In this document: positions 17,801 through 26,600 of the stretch, in pieces | Layout of the letters: every line of letters starts with the position of its first letter | Position numbering within the stretch: position 1 is the stretch's first letter | DNA from: JBOGUF01 sp050696075 | Lineage (GTDB): Bacteria > Chloroflexota > Chloroflexia > Thermomicrobiales > UBA6265 | DNA: 53,940 nt | NCBI GenBank assembly: GCA_050696075.1 | Contig: JBOGUF010000069.1 | Coordinates: 1 to 53,940 of the forward strand | Direction of reading: 5' to 3' | The notes under the pieces: model-generated | Databases searched by the model: none | The model's input: the letters and a program-made list of their open reading frames with translations, nothing else | What the model was told of the DNA's origin: nothing | Program-made: the position numbers and the translations under genes

Positions 17801-20800
17801 GAAACGCGGACGCCTGATGGCTACCAGGGCGCGGCCGACCAGACCGTCACCGTCCCGGCCGGCGGCACGGTCGATGTGACCTTCGAGAATGCCCTGGAGC
17901 AGGGCGGCGTCGTCATCGAGGTCACTGACGACGAAACCGGCGAACGCGTCGGTGGCGCATGCGTGCTGCTCGACGGCCCGGAAACGGTCGAGGTCTGCGA
18001 CAACGGCGACGGCGACGCGAACTCGGACGACGGTCTGATCGAGGTCCAGAACCTCACCCCTGGCGACTACACCGCGACCTTCACGGCGCTGCCGGACGGC
18101 TTCGATGATCCCGGCACGCTGCCGATCACCGTTGGCGCGGGCGAGACGCCCGATCTGCCGTTGCCATTGCTGCCGCTGCCGGAGCCAACGGAGGAACCGA
18201 CGCGGACGCCGGAACCGACCGAAACTCCAACCGAAGAACCGACGCGGACGCCTGAGCCGACGGAAACGCCGACTGAGGAGGCGACGGAAGAGGCATCCCC
18301 AACCGAGGAGCCGACCGAGGAGGCGACCGAGGAGGCAACGCCGACCGAGGAACCGGCGACTCCGACCTCGGAGCCGACCGAAGAACCGGCGCTTGGTCAG
18401 GTCGTGATCACGAAGACGAATCAAGATGGTGACCCGCTCGGCGGCGCCTGCTTCGCCCTCTCCGGGCCGAGCGAGATTGGCCCGATCTGCGACAACCAGG
18501 GGGGAGACCAGAGCGGCGACGAGGGCACGATCCTGATCCCCGATGTCCCGGCCGGCGACTACGTCGTCACCGAGACGCAAGCGCCGGAGGGCTTCAGCGC
18601 GGGTCCGCCGCAAGAGATTACGGTCGCCGAGGGCGAGACGGCGACGGTCACCTTCGAGAACGTCGAGACGCCGCCCGCCATCGGGAGCGTCCGCATCGTC
18701 TCGACCGGTCCGGACGACGCTCCGGCCGGCGGTGGAACCTACGAGGTCGACGGTGTCGAAGTCACTGACAACGGCGCCGGCGACGGCGACGCCGCGCCGG
18801 GCGTCATCCAGATCGACGGTCTCCAGGTCGGTCAGTACGACGTGACCGAGACGGCCGCACCGCCGGGCTTCCTCGGCGCCGGCCCGCAACCGGTCGAGGT
18901 GTCAGAAGGCGAAACCGCCGAGGTTAGCTTCGCGCACGAGCCGACGCCACCCGAGACCGGCGGCATCGAACTCCAGATGCAAGACCCAGACGGCAATCCG
19001 GTCGAGGGCGCCTGCGTCACGCTGATCAGTGGCGAGCTCGACAGCCCGCAAGAGATCTGCGACGGCGGCTCCGAGGATCTCGATCCCGCCCCCGGCGTCC
19101 TGGTCGTGGAAAACCTGCCGGTCGGTGTCTACAGCATCCAGCAGAGCGAGCCCGCGGCCGACGCGGCCGTCGCGGCGCGCACCTTCGGGTTCCAGGCGAA
19201 TCAGATCCTGGTCCCGGCTCCCCCATTTGCCGAGAAGACCGTGACCGTCCAGGCGAACGTGATCATCATCGTGATCATCATCATCATCATCCAGCCGGAC
19301 GACGAAGGCGACCTGATTATCATCAAGCGGGCCGCGGATACTAACCAGCTCATCGGCGGCGCCTGCTTCCGCGTTACCGGACAGGGCGACGACGTCGAGA
19401 TCTGCGACAACGACGGCAACGATGGCCACGGCTCGGTCGGCATCATCCGCTTCGACGACCTAGCAATCGGACTCCACACCCTCACGGAGACCACTCCGCC
19501 GCCCGGCTACCAGGCGGTCGCCGATCAGGACGTCGAGGTCGACGCCGGCGCGACCGTCATCGAGATCGACAATGAGCCGACCCCGGAGACCGAGGGCGAC
19601 CTGATCGTCAATAAGGTCGACGTGAACGGTGATCCGCTACAAAACAGTTGCTTCGAGCTGCGCCAGGGCAACACGCTCATTGCCGGCCCGGTCTGCGATG
19701 TGGACGATGGCAACGACGGCGTCGTCACCTTCCCCGACGTCGAAACCGGCAACTTCACCCTGCGCGAGACGCAGGCGCCATCGAGCGATTACTTCCTGGC
19801 CCCGGATCAGGCGGTCCAGATCGTGGCCGGGACCGAGACTGAAGTCGACGTCGTCAACGTGCTGAAGCCGGGCCGCGTCCAAATCCGCAAGGAAGACACC
19901 GAGGACAACCTGCTCGGCGGGTCGTGCTTCTTGCTCGACGGCGAGGACGATGCCGACTACGAGGTCTGCGACAACGAGGCGGGCGACCAGAACCCCGCGG
20001 CCGGCGTAATCCGCTTCATCAACATCCCGGCGGGCGACTTCACCCTGGTCGAGACGGTGCCGCCGGCCGGCTACCTGGCCGCTGACGACCAACCGATCAC
20101 GGTCGAGCCGAACCAAACCCTCTTCCTGACCGTGATCAACGAAGAAGAACCGCCACCGGCGCAGTTCGGCGACCTGGTGATCGAAAAGGTCGACCAGGAC
20201 GGCGATCCGCTGGCCGGCGCCTGCTTCGTCCTGAAGCAGGGCGCGGTGACCAAGGTGCCGCAGGTCTGCGACAACGCCGATGGGGCGAACGACGGTACGA
20301 TCACCTTTGCCGACGTCGGCGTCGGGCAGTACCTGATCGTCGAGACGAAGAAGCCGAGCAACGACTACCAGACGGTGGCGCCGGTTGATGCCACCATCCA
20401 GGCGAACCAGACGACGACGATCGAGATCGAGAACCAGCTCAAGCCGGGCCGGGTGCTGGTCATCAAGCGGAACCAACACGGCCAGCCGCTGCAGAACGCC
20501 TGCTTCGACCTGGCGCCCGACGGCCAGTCGCCGAAGTGCTCGAACGCGAACGGCCAGATCATCTACGACAACCTCGACCCGACCATCATCTACCGGCTGC
20601 GGGAGACCCAGGCGCCGCCGGGCTACGCCCAGGCGCCGAACCGGGAGAACATCATCGTCAAGCCGGGTCTAACGACGACGATCATAATCGTCAACAAGCC
20701 GGCCCCACCGCCGCCCAACACCGGCGCGATCCGGGTCATCAAGTTCTACTGCTCGGCCGGCACGGGCGAGGAGCGGACGGAGATCTTCGACTCGTCTAAT

Positions 20801-21946
20801 CCCGGCGCCGGCAAGCTGGCCAAGACGGCCGGCTGCGACCGCGGCAACGCGCGCTTCACGCTCGACCCGCAAGCGGGCGGCAACACGCTCACCTTCACCA
20901 CCGGCGAAGACGGCGAGTACCAGGCGACCCTCGGCCAGGGCATTTACCTCCTGACCGAAACCGACCCGGTCCTGGCCGGCGGCGATCGGACGGAGAGCGT
21001 GCGCATCTTCACCAACCAGCAAACGACGGTAGTGGTGATCAACTTCCTCAAGCCGCCGGCTCCGGCCCCAGGCACGATCAACGTCGTCAAGTACACCTGC
21101 GCCCCCGGATTCGCGGGGGAGTACTACGCCGACTTCATCGCCAACTGCGGCGACCAGTCGTCGCTGACCAACAACGTCACCTTCCGCATTTCCGGCGCGA
21201 AGGCCGGCAAACACGTCACCGGCGACATCGGGCAGACGGGGCGGACCCGCTTTACCCAGCTCATCGCCGGGACCTACACCCTGAAGGAGGAGCCGCCGAG
21301 CACCGCGGTCTCGACCTTCGCCTTCTGCGGGCTCGACGCCAACAACCCGACCCTGAAGGCAGTCGGGACCAACATCACCTTCGGCCTGAAGGCGGGGCAG
21401 ACGATCACCTGCACCTGGTTCAACGTGCCGGACGACGTCTCCGACACAACCGGCGCGATCCTGATTTACAAGTACGTCTGCGACGCCAACAACTATCCGT
21501 CCAACTTCGACTGGTACGAGGAGTGCTCTGTCGAAATCGACGGCACGAAGTTCACCCTCTCGCGCTGGGCCGGCGAGCGGTACACGCCGCAGAGCACGGG
21601 CGTCACTGACGCCAACGGCCTGCTCCGCTTCAGCCAGTTGCGGCCGGGCGCCTACCAGCTCAAGGAGATCGGCGCCGACTGGTGCCACGCCGAGTCGGAC
21701 AGCGTCGACAAGAAGGGCGACGTCATTGTCCGCGCCGGCTTCCGGTCGACCGTCTGGATCTTCAACTGCGTCGAAACCAAGGCCCCGCCGAACACCGGCG
21801 CCGGCACGACCGCGGGGATGCCGGCTCCCGCGGCGGCCATGGTCGTCCCGGAGGAAGCCGCGGCCAACAGCACCCTCCTTCTCAGCCTTGCCTGGCCAGT
21901 GCTGGGCCTGGCCGCCTACGGCTGGCGCCGGCGGAGGGCGGCGTAG
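14840..21946 (+). CDS. Giant secreted surface protein with ~20 CnaB/SpaA-like repeats
   Basis: 2368 aa. Order: a signal peptide (hydrophobic core around residues 34-52, cut near AAAA); an X25-like beta-sandwich (about 83-244, FQLPPGSYDYRIVHV); a first CnaB-like module; a Glu/Pro stalk (340-378); eight modules; a Thr/Glu/Pro stalk (about 1114-1183); eleven modules; then PPNTG (about 2316-2320), a hydrophobic segment and RRRRAA. Repeats are about 85-95 aa with a GACF ... CDN Cys pair, an acidic NDxxDxxxxDG loop and GDYTVTETxAPxGY. The CnaB isopeptide triad (K in VxKT, E in VTET, N in FEN) is present mainly in the C-terminal half. An Ile-rich run lies at 1473-1485. The likely role is an adhesive or structural fibre anchored at the surface. 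Ligand and anchoring enzyme are unknown. Confidence 0.88.
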   Translation: MRAPYRPIRSHFSVPARSRQRAHTHPSGGRAGHALAAFFLLISLLAPLTLAMPAAAAPQPGPQRDLSANARRDGAPPPLPTPFQIVVSGDFGTIDLSDNDGDGTWDGFFQLPPGSYDYRIVHVSDEQRSLGEDGDPDGDDLEVDVPDDALAVYFAYNSLTGEIAGNPLANDVQLQTDLGAFQMAPTDDGDYEVYFDHPGGPINIQVIIDGQPGGADVLESDTGGRAHVVADDGGNLTDAEVEQPATLTVQKTDEGDNPQPGSCFALYDGNDVLSQDCDFNDGSNDGTTVLRFPNGAPGSGDLAETFTPDGVPEAEDEGVDVGPGDNVVQVIVAGGVIQVQEEPEEEEPVEEPTEEEPVEEPIEEPEEPVEEPIEEEPEQQFGSLIAFTTDEDGNLIGGVCYEVSGFGQLCDDVGDGDLTLLDIPTGDYTVTVVSVPDGFELPAEQTDEVTVESGAEAVVNFVAAQSAPETGSLLIAIQSEDGFALLGACVTIAGPQGGSLCDNDQFDADPSDGSILISDIQAGDYQVTLDSAPEGFEAAQASSESATVEPGGQAQVTLLVPAAAPPTNDLLITVRDQNGDRVGGSCIQLDGPQSYGPICDNDENDANDSDGRIRFSAVQLGDYTATMIQPPPGFEQPGSLPLTVAEGETAQLTFDVVGTTGALIATTTDPDGNPIPNVCYDISGLGQQCDDDADGDVTLTDLLAGDYTVTQVSVPEGLDLAAEPSQTVTVASGETAQARFTSEPSAPETGSLQIAIQDDEGQLVGGVCVDIDGPQSGTLCDNDEGDQNPDDGVIEIQNLEPGDFQVDVDSAPEEFDAEAAEGQGATVEAGAQADVTLTLPTAAPPIGILRAITVDQDGNRVPAVCFEVTNFGEICDQDGNGDMTLTEAPVGDYTVTQTQVPDGYALAEEPTQEASVSEDATTEITFIVELLPGTIVISKTDGENPLGGACFTVDGGAEVCDNGEGDASGDEGVIVIENATAGERTIAETRTPDGYQGAADQTVTVPAGGTVDVTFENALEQGGVVIEVTDDETGERVGGACVLLDGPETVEVCDNGDGDANSDDGLIEVQNLTPGDYTATFTALPDGFDDPGTLPITVGAGETPDLPLPLLPLPEPTEEPTRTPEPTETPTEEPTRTPEPTETPTEEATEEASPTEEPTEEATEEATPTEEPATPTSEPTEEPALGQVVITKTNQDGDPLGGACFALSGPSEIGPICDNQGGDQSGDEGTILIPDVPAGDYVVTETQAPEGFSAGPPQEITVAEGETATVTFENVETPPAIGSVRIVSTGPDDAPAGGGTYEVDGVEVTDNGAGDGDAAPGVIQIDGLQVGQYDVTETAAPPGFLGAGPQPVEVSEGETAEVSFAHEPTPPETGGIELQMQDPDGNPVEGACVTLISGELDSPQEICDGGSEDLDPAPGVLVVENLPVGVYSIQQSEPAADAAVAARTFGFQANQILVPAPPFAEKTVTVQANVIIIVIIIIIIQPDDEGDLIIIKRAADTNQLIGGACFRVTGQGDDVEICDNDGNDGHGSVGIIRFDDLAIGLHTLTETTPPPGYQAVADQDVEVDAGATVIEIDNEPTPETEGDLIVNKVDVNGDPLQNSCFELRQGNTLIAGPVCDVDDGNDGVVTFPDVETGNFTLRETQAPSSDYFLAPDQAVQIVAGTETEVDVVNVLKPGRVQIRKEDTEDNLLGGSCFLLDGEDDADYEVCDNEAGDQNPAAGVIRFINIPAGDFTLVETVPPAGYLAADDQPITVEPNQTLFLTVINEEEPPPAQFGDLVIEKVDQDGDPLAGACFVLKQGAVTKVPQVCDNADGANDGTITFADVGVGQYLIVETKKPSNDYQTVAPVDATIQANQTTTIEIENQLKPGRVLVIKRNQHGQPLQNACFDLAPDGQSPKCSNANGQIIYDNLDPTIIYRLRETQAPPGYAQAPNRENIIVKPGLTTTIIIVNKPAPPPPNTGAIRVIKFYCSAGTGEERTEIFDSSNPGAGKLAKTAGCDRGNARFTLDPQAGGNTLTFTTGEDGEYQATLGQGIYLLTETDPVLAGGDRTESVRIFTNQQTTVVVINFLKPPAPAPGTINVVKYTCAPGFAGEYYADFIANCGDQSSLTNNVTFRISGAKAGKHVTGDIGQTGRTRFTQLIAGTYTLKEEPPSTAVSTFAFCGLDANNPTLKAVGTNITFGLKAGQTITCTWFNVPDDVSDTTGAILIYKYVCDANNYPSNFDWYEECSVEIDGTKFTLSRWAGERYTPQSTGVTDANGLLRFSQLRPGAYQLKEIGADWCHAESDSVDKKGDVIVRAGFRSTVWIFNCVETKAPPNTGAGTTAGMPAPAAAMVVPEEAAANSTLLLSLAWPVLGLAAYGWRRRRAA
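19258..19296 (+). repeat. ATC trinucleotide microsatellite coding for an isoleucine run
   Basis: ATC/GTG/ATC codons give ANVIIIVIIIIIIQ inside the giant protein, between two CnaB-like modules. It is the only such homopolymeric hydrophobic stretch in this acidic protein. Confidence 0.85.
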
Positions 21947-21964
21947 GACGGCAAGGAATGACGC

Positions 21965-22007
21965 AAGGTGGCGGGGCAGGTCCGCGAGGATCGGCCCCGC
22001 CACTTTT
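21965..22007. terminator. Bidirectional rho-independent terminator
   Basis: Arms GTGGCGGGG (21968-21976) and CCCCGCCAC (21995-22003) followed by TTTT, with AA on the other side. It lies between convergent genes; the T-run touches the stop codon of the minus-strand gene. Confidence 0.8.
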
Positions 22008-22651
22008 CACGCGGGTTCGACCGCCAGCGTCAGCGTCCCGTCGCCCAGATCGACTCCGGCCAAACGCAAGCCGTTGGCGGCGAGGTAGTTGTTGACCGAA
22101 TCCTCGAGCAATGTGGCCATGTCGTCGGCGGGAATGAGGAAGCGGATCCCGCCGTCGGCCGTCATGTCGATCACGCGTAGGCGGCCGTTGACGGCGGCGA
22201 TACTGCCTTCGTAGGTGGCGATCTGGTCCTGGACGGTGACTTTGACGGTGATGCCATCCGGGGCAATGGCGGCCAACATTTCGTTGAGGTCGAGGTAGCG
22301 ATCGGCCCGCGCCGCGAGCGCCTGATTCAGATCGGCCTCCTGGACCGTGTAGATGCCCGGCGCCGGCGCCGCACCCGGCGCGATCGCAATTTGCCGCGCA
22401 ACCTCCGTCTCGACCGCCTCTCGAATCGGGTCCTGTACCTCACTCTGCACCCACGGCAGCCCCACGAAATACCCACCCATCCCGATGGCAACGCAGACAA
22501 TGAGTCCGAGGAAAATGGAGCACGAGCAGCCGCGGAATGGCAAGAAGGGCAACGGGTCGGATCCTTTCGTTCGACGTTCGACAAAGTGATGCCGTGGAAC
22601 TCGAGAATCGTGGGACGCCAAGACAAACCGCGGCCCATGGTCAAAGGACAT
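22007..22651 (-). CDS. Membrane-anchored extracytoplasmic protein, possibly LmeA/DUF2993-like
   Basis: 214 aa from ATG 22651; the frame is open further upstream but runs into the divergent protease gene. A single hydrophobic segment (CSIFLGLIVCVAIGMGGYFV, about residues 42-62) would anchor it, leaving a C-terminal extracytoplasmic domain. That domain has YTVQEADLNQALAARADRYL, MTADGGIRFLIPADDM and NGLRLAGVDLGDGTLTLAVE, which resemble LmeA/DUF2993 proteins thought to bind lipids; the match is by eye and weak. It is convergent with the giant gene and divergent from the S8 protease. The start is uncertain because the ribosome-binding site (GGGGGG) is poor. Confidence 0.6.
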   Translation of the reverse strand: MSFDHGPRFVLASHDSRVPRHHFVERRTKGSDPLPFLPFRGCSCSIFLGLIVCVAIGMGGYFVGLPWVQSEVQDPIREAVETEVARQIAIAPGAAPAPGIYTVQEADLNQALAARADRYLDLNEMLAAIAPDGITVKVTVQDQIATYEGSIAAVNGRLRVIDMTADGGIRFLIPADDMATLLEDSVNNYLAANGLRLAGVDLGDGTLTLAVEPA

Positions 22652-22772
22652 GTGGAACCCCCCGGACCGGCGTATGCTACCCTTTCCTCTACAGAACCGG
22701 ACGAATGGCCGCGGGCGAGGCGACTCGGCCCGCGCGTTGCGTCTTGCCACGTGCCCGCTAGGAGACTGACTG

Positions 22773-25700
22773 ATGCCGCGATCCTCGGCCAGCGTGCCTC
22801 GTGGTGCGTCGCCGTCGCCAAGGCGATCTCGATCCGCGCGGTTCAGTCGCATGTTGCCGGCATTCGTGGCGTTCTGCCTGGTGCTCACCGGCTTGCTGCC
22901 GCTCGGCTGGTCGAGCGCGGGGAATGTCCGGGCGCAGGACGGGTCTGTCCCATACGGGGACGTCATCGTCGTCTTGACCGATCCGCGCGCCGACGCGGCA
23001 CGTTTCGCGCGCGACGAAGGCGTCAACCCCCGGCGCGTCTACCGCAACGTCTTCCGCGGCTTCTCGGCCAACATCACCCAGCGCCGCGCCGAGCGGCTGG
23101 CCAGGCATCCCCGCGTCGCCATGATTACGCCCATCGAGGAATTTCAGATCGCGGAGCAGACGTTGCCGGCGGGCATTGATCGGGTCAACGCCGATCTGAA
23201 TCCGGTTGCGAATATCAACGGCGTCGACGAACGGGTCGACGCGGACATCGCGGTTTTGGATACGGGAATTGATCTCGACCATAGCGACTTGAACGTTGCG
23301 GGCGGCATTGATTGTACCGACATCGGCACCTTCGATGACAACGGAACCGGAATTGCTGTCGGACACGGGACTCACGTGGCTGGCATCGCCGCCGCTATCG
23401 ACAATGACTTCGGCGTTGTCGGTGTTGCACCGGGCGCTAGGTTGTGGGCGATACGGGTATTAGACAGAAGCGGCAGTGGATCAACGGACGAGATAATTTG
23501 CGGACTCGATTGGGTCGTTGCCCATGCCGACATGATCGATGTTGTCAATATGAGTCTTGCCACTAGCGGCTCTGATACTGGCTGCTGGGCCCACGCGCTT
23601 CACCTCGCGATCTGCAGTACGGTTGCTTCGGGTGTGCCGGTTGCTGTGGCAGCTGGAAACAACGGTGGCAGCGCATCGAATGCCATTCCCGCGGCGTATG
23701 ACGAAGTCATCGCTGTTTCCAACTTCGCCGACTATGACGGGCAGCCCGGAGGGCTTGGATCTTCACCGTGCAACAACGGCCTCGGGACGGATGATGATGA
23801 ACTCAACCAAACGAGCAAGGACGGTCCTGCTGTAGATATTGCGGCGCCTGGCACATGTGTTTATTCGACGCTTCACAATGGAGGCTACGGTTATAAGACC
23901 GGTACCAGCATGGCCACGCCGCACGTTACGGGAGCCATTGCCCTCTTCAAGTCGGTCAACCCTGGAGCGAGTCCAGACCAAGTCCGGGCCTGGCTGCTCA
24001 GCGCGGCCGAGCCGCAAGACGGGCCGAACGGCATTACCGGCGATACCGACGGATTTCCGGAGCCGGTGTTGTCGGTCGCCCAGGAGATCGGTGAACCGCC
24101 GTTGTTGCCGCCAGGGCCTCCCTTCTATGAAATTGGCGGACAGGTCGTGATGGAAGCGGAGCACGCGCATCAGTTCATCAGCCGGGACGACCGCGGCTGG
24201 CTTTTCCGCAACGTCAAGTCGGCCGTGAGCATGCCTGGCTATGCCGGCGACGGATTCGTCCGCGTCGAGCCGGACAACGGCGGCAACTGGGTAAACGGCT
24301 ACGCGACGACGGCGCCGGAGATGCAATTCCAGGTCGAGTTCGCGACACCGGGCATCTATCACCTCTGGTTGCGGGCGCAAGCCGACGACCACGGCGACGA
24401 CTCGATCCACGCAGGAATCAACGGCACGACGCCATCGACGGCCGACAAGATCAAGACGGCCACGGTCGGCGGAGGTTGGGCGTGGACCGAATCGACCATG
24501 GACGGCCCGGTCGCCACGATCAACGTCCCGTCCGCCGGGCGGCACACGATCAACCTCTGGGCGCGGGAGGACGGCTTCCGGCTCGACCGCGTCCTGCTGA
24601 CCACAAACGCGAGCTACGTGCCAACCGGCGTGGGACCGGCCGAAAGCCCGCAAGTCGCACCGCCGCTCGCCTTCCAGGAGACGGACGGTTTCGTCGAGTT
24701 CGAGGCGGAGGATTACCACGACAAGATCGACCGAAGCAACCACGACTGGCGCTTCGAGAACGACGTCATCGCCGGCTACTCCGGCGCCGGCTACCTGCGG
24801 GTCCGGCCCGACTCCGGCCACTACTGGCTGAGCGGCTACGCCACAACCAGCCCCGAGGTGCGGTACCAGGTGCAGTTCTCGACCACCGGCACCTATTACG
24901 TCTGGGCACGGATGCAGGCGTCGGACGCGGCCGACGACACGATGCACGTCGGGCTCAACGGCGTCCCATTGCTGACCGCGGACAAGGTCGAAACGGATGG
25001 CACAGGCGGTGGCTTCCGTTGGTCGAACGACACGATGGACCGCGTGCCCGCGACGATCAACGTCACCAGTCCTGGCGTCCACACGATCAACGTCTGGGCG
25101 CGGGAGGATGGCCTACGCCTGGACCAGGTCATCCTGACGACTGACAGCGACTTCTCGCCGACCGCCGTCAGCGATCCGCCCGTAACGCCGGTTGAGGTGG
25201 AGTTCGAAGCGGAGGACTTCACGAACACGATCGACCGTGACGGCCACGCATGGAGCGTGGAAACGAACGTCGCTGGGCATTCCGGTGATGGATTCGTGCG
25301 CGTCACACCGGACGATGGGACCTATTGGCTCAGCAACTACGCCACCACCGCGCCGGAACTCCAGTACACGGTCGATCTCCCGGCTGCCGGCAGCTATCGC
25401 GTCTGGCTCCTGACACAGGCGGATGACGGCGGCGACAACTCGCTCCACGTGGGGATCGATGGGACCGCGCCGGAGTCGGGAGAGAACATCACGACGGCGG
25501 TCGGCCCGAATTGGTCCTGGGCGTCGGCGACGGTCGACGTCCCGACGGCGGGCGACCGCACCCTCAACCTCTGGGCGCGGGAAGACGGATTGAGGATCGA
25601 CCGGATTATCCTGTCGAACGATCCCGGCTTTGAGCCCGCGGTGGTCTCCGTGGTGCAGGCGGAGACGCCGACACCATCACCAACTATCGAGGCGACGGCG

Positions 25701-26477
25701 ACCACCGAGCCATTGCCGCCCTTTGCCGAGCAGAATGGCGCTGTCGTGCTCGAGGCGGAGGCATTCCACGTCGAGACGCCACGCGGCGACGTGCGCTGGA
25801 CCGCGCAAGCCGATGTCGAGGGCTTCGCCGGCGCCGGTTTCATGCGGGCCGAGCCAGATAGTGGGCTGGTCATCGACACCGGTTACGCCGAGACAAGTCC
25901 GGCGCTCGCATACGAGGTCGAGTTTGCCGGCGCCGGCCCGTACTACGTCTGGCTTCGCGGTTTGGCAACCGGCGGCGACGACTCGCTCCACGTCGGCGTG
26001 AACGGCCAGGAGGTCGTGACCGCCCGCTCCATCGACCTCGTCGAGGATGGCGCCTGGCGCTGGACCAACGCGGTCGAGGGTGGCGTCGCGACCGTTGAGA
26101 TTCCCGGTCCGGGCGTCCACACGATCAACGTCTGGATGGCCGACGACGGCCTGCGCCTGGACCGCCTCATCCTGACCTCGGACCCGGCCTTCGTGCCGGA
26201 TGGCCAGGGACCGCCCGCGAGCCCGCGCACTGACGTCGCTTCCGCGTCGGCCGCGAACCCGACCGCGACGGTCGAATCCAGTCCAACCACGACGCCCGAC
26301 CCCTCCCCGACCGCTACGCCGACCGAGGAGGTCACGCCCGAGCCGACCGCCACCGCCACCGAACCGCCCCCGACCAGCACCCCAACCCCGGAACCGACCG
26401 CCACCGCATCGCCTGAACCGACCCCGACCGAGGCGGTGACCGAGGAAGCAGAGGAAGAAGCGTCGGACGGCTTGTAG
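22773..26477 (+). CDS. Secreted subtilisin-like (S8) protease with four beta-sandwich modules
   Basis: 1234 aa, AGGAG 9 nt before the ATG. Signal peptide (FVAFCLVLTGLLPLGW), then an I9-type propeptide (about 60-130). The S8 catalytic domain has D163 (AVLDTGIDLDH), H201 (GHGTHVAG), oxyanion N296 (AAGNNGG) and S379 (GTSMATPHVTG), so it should be active. It is followed by four homologous modules of about 150 aa starting near residues 457, 637, 805 and 988. Each runs from VEFEAEDxxxxI through YATTxPE and VWLRxQA to HTINLWAREDGLRLDRIILT, resembling malectin/CBM-like or GH115 C-terminal beta-sandwiches. The tail is a Thr/Pro/Glu-rich stalk without a membrane segment. The modules probably bind surface glycans. 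Confidence 0.9.
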   Translation: MPRSSASVPRGASPSPRRSRSARFSRMLPAFVAFCLVLTGLLPLGWSSAGNVRAQDGSVPYGDVIVVLTDPRADAARFARDEGVNPRRVYRNVFRGFSANITQRRAERLARHPRVAMITPIEEFQIAEQTLPAGIDRVNADLNPVANINGVDERVDADIAVLDTGIDLDHSDLNVAGGIDCTDIGTFDDNGTGIAVGHGTHVAGIAAAIDNDFGVVGVAPGARLWAIRVLDRSGSGSTDEIICGLDWVVAHADMIDVVNMSLATSGSDTGCWAHALHLAICSTVASGVPVAVAAGNNGGSASNAIPAAYDEVIAVSNFADYDGQPGGLGSSPCNNGLGTDDDELNQTSKDGPAVDIAAPGTCVYSTLHNGGYGYKTGTSMATPHVTGAIALFKSVNPGASPDQVRAWLLSAAEPQDGPNGITGDTDGFPEPVLSVAQEIGEPPLLPPGPPFYEIGGQVVMEAEHAHQFISRDDRGWLFRNVKSAVSMPGYAGDGFVRVEPDNGGNWVNGYATTAPEMQFQVEFATPGIYHLWLRAQADDHGDDSIHAGINGTTPSTADKIKTATVGGGWAWTESTMDGPVATINVPSAGRHTINLWAREDGFRLDRVLLTTNASYVPTGVGPAESPQVAPPLAFQETDGFVEFEAEDYHDKIDRSNHDWRFENDVIAGYSGAGYLRVRPDSGHYWLSGYATTSPEVRYQVQFSTTGTYYVWARMQASDAADDTMHVGLNGVPLLTADKVETDGTGGGFRWSNDTMDRVPATINVTSPGVHTINVWAREDGLRLDQVILTTDSDFSPTAVSDPPVTPVEVEFEAEDFTNTIDRDGHAWSVETNVAGHSGDGFVRVTPDDGTYWLSNYATTAPELQYTVDLPAAGSYRVWLLTQADDGGDNSLHVGIDGTAPESGENITTAVGPNWSWASATVDVPTAGDRTLNLWAREDGLRIDRIILSNDPGFEPAVVSVVQAETPTPSPTIEATATTEPLPPFAEQNGAVVLEAEAFHVETPRGDVRWTAQADVEGFAGAGFMRAEPDSGLVIDTGYAETSPALAYEVEFAGAGPYYVWLRGLATGGDDSLHVGVNGQEVVTARSIDLVEDGAWRWTNAVEGGVATVEIPGPGVHTINVWMADDGLRLDRLILTSDPAFVPDGQGPPASPRTDVASASAANPTATVESSPTTTPDPSPTATPTEEVTPEPTATATEPPPTSTPTPEPTATASPEPTPTEAVTEEAEEEASDGL

Positions 26478-26560
26478 GGGCTGCTTGCCGCGCCCTTACA
26501 CCAAGGACGGCGCGCACTCAATGCCAGTCGCCAAACCGAGGCGAACGGTAGAGATTGGGT

Positions 26561-26590
26561 TTGACGAACCCCGTCCGTTCAGGGTATCAT
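26561..26590 (+). promoter_or_regulatory. recA promoter
   Basis: TTGACG (26561-26566), 18-nt spacer, TATCAT (26585-26590); the transcription start would fall near 26597, next to the SOS box. Confidence 0.65.
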
Positions 26591-26600
26591 TTCGCTAATA

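Noticed and set aside
14549..18889. Very long minus-strand open frames opposite the giant gene
   Set aside because: High GC and Asp/Gly-rich repeats on the sense strand remove stops from the antisense; no ribosome-binding site or domain signature is seen.
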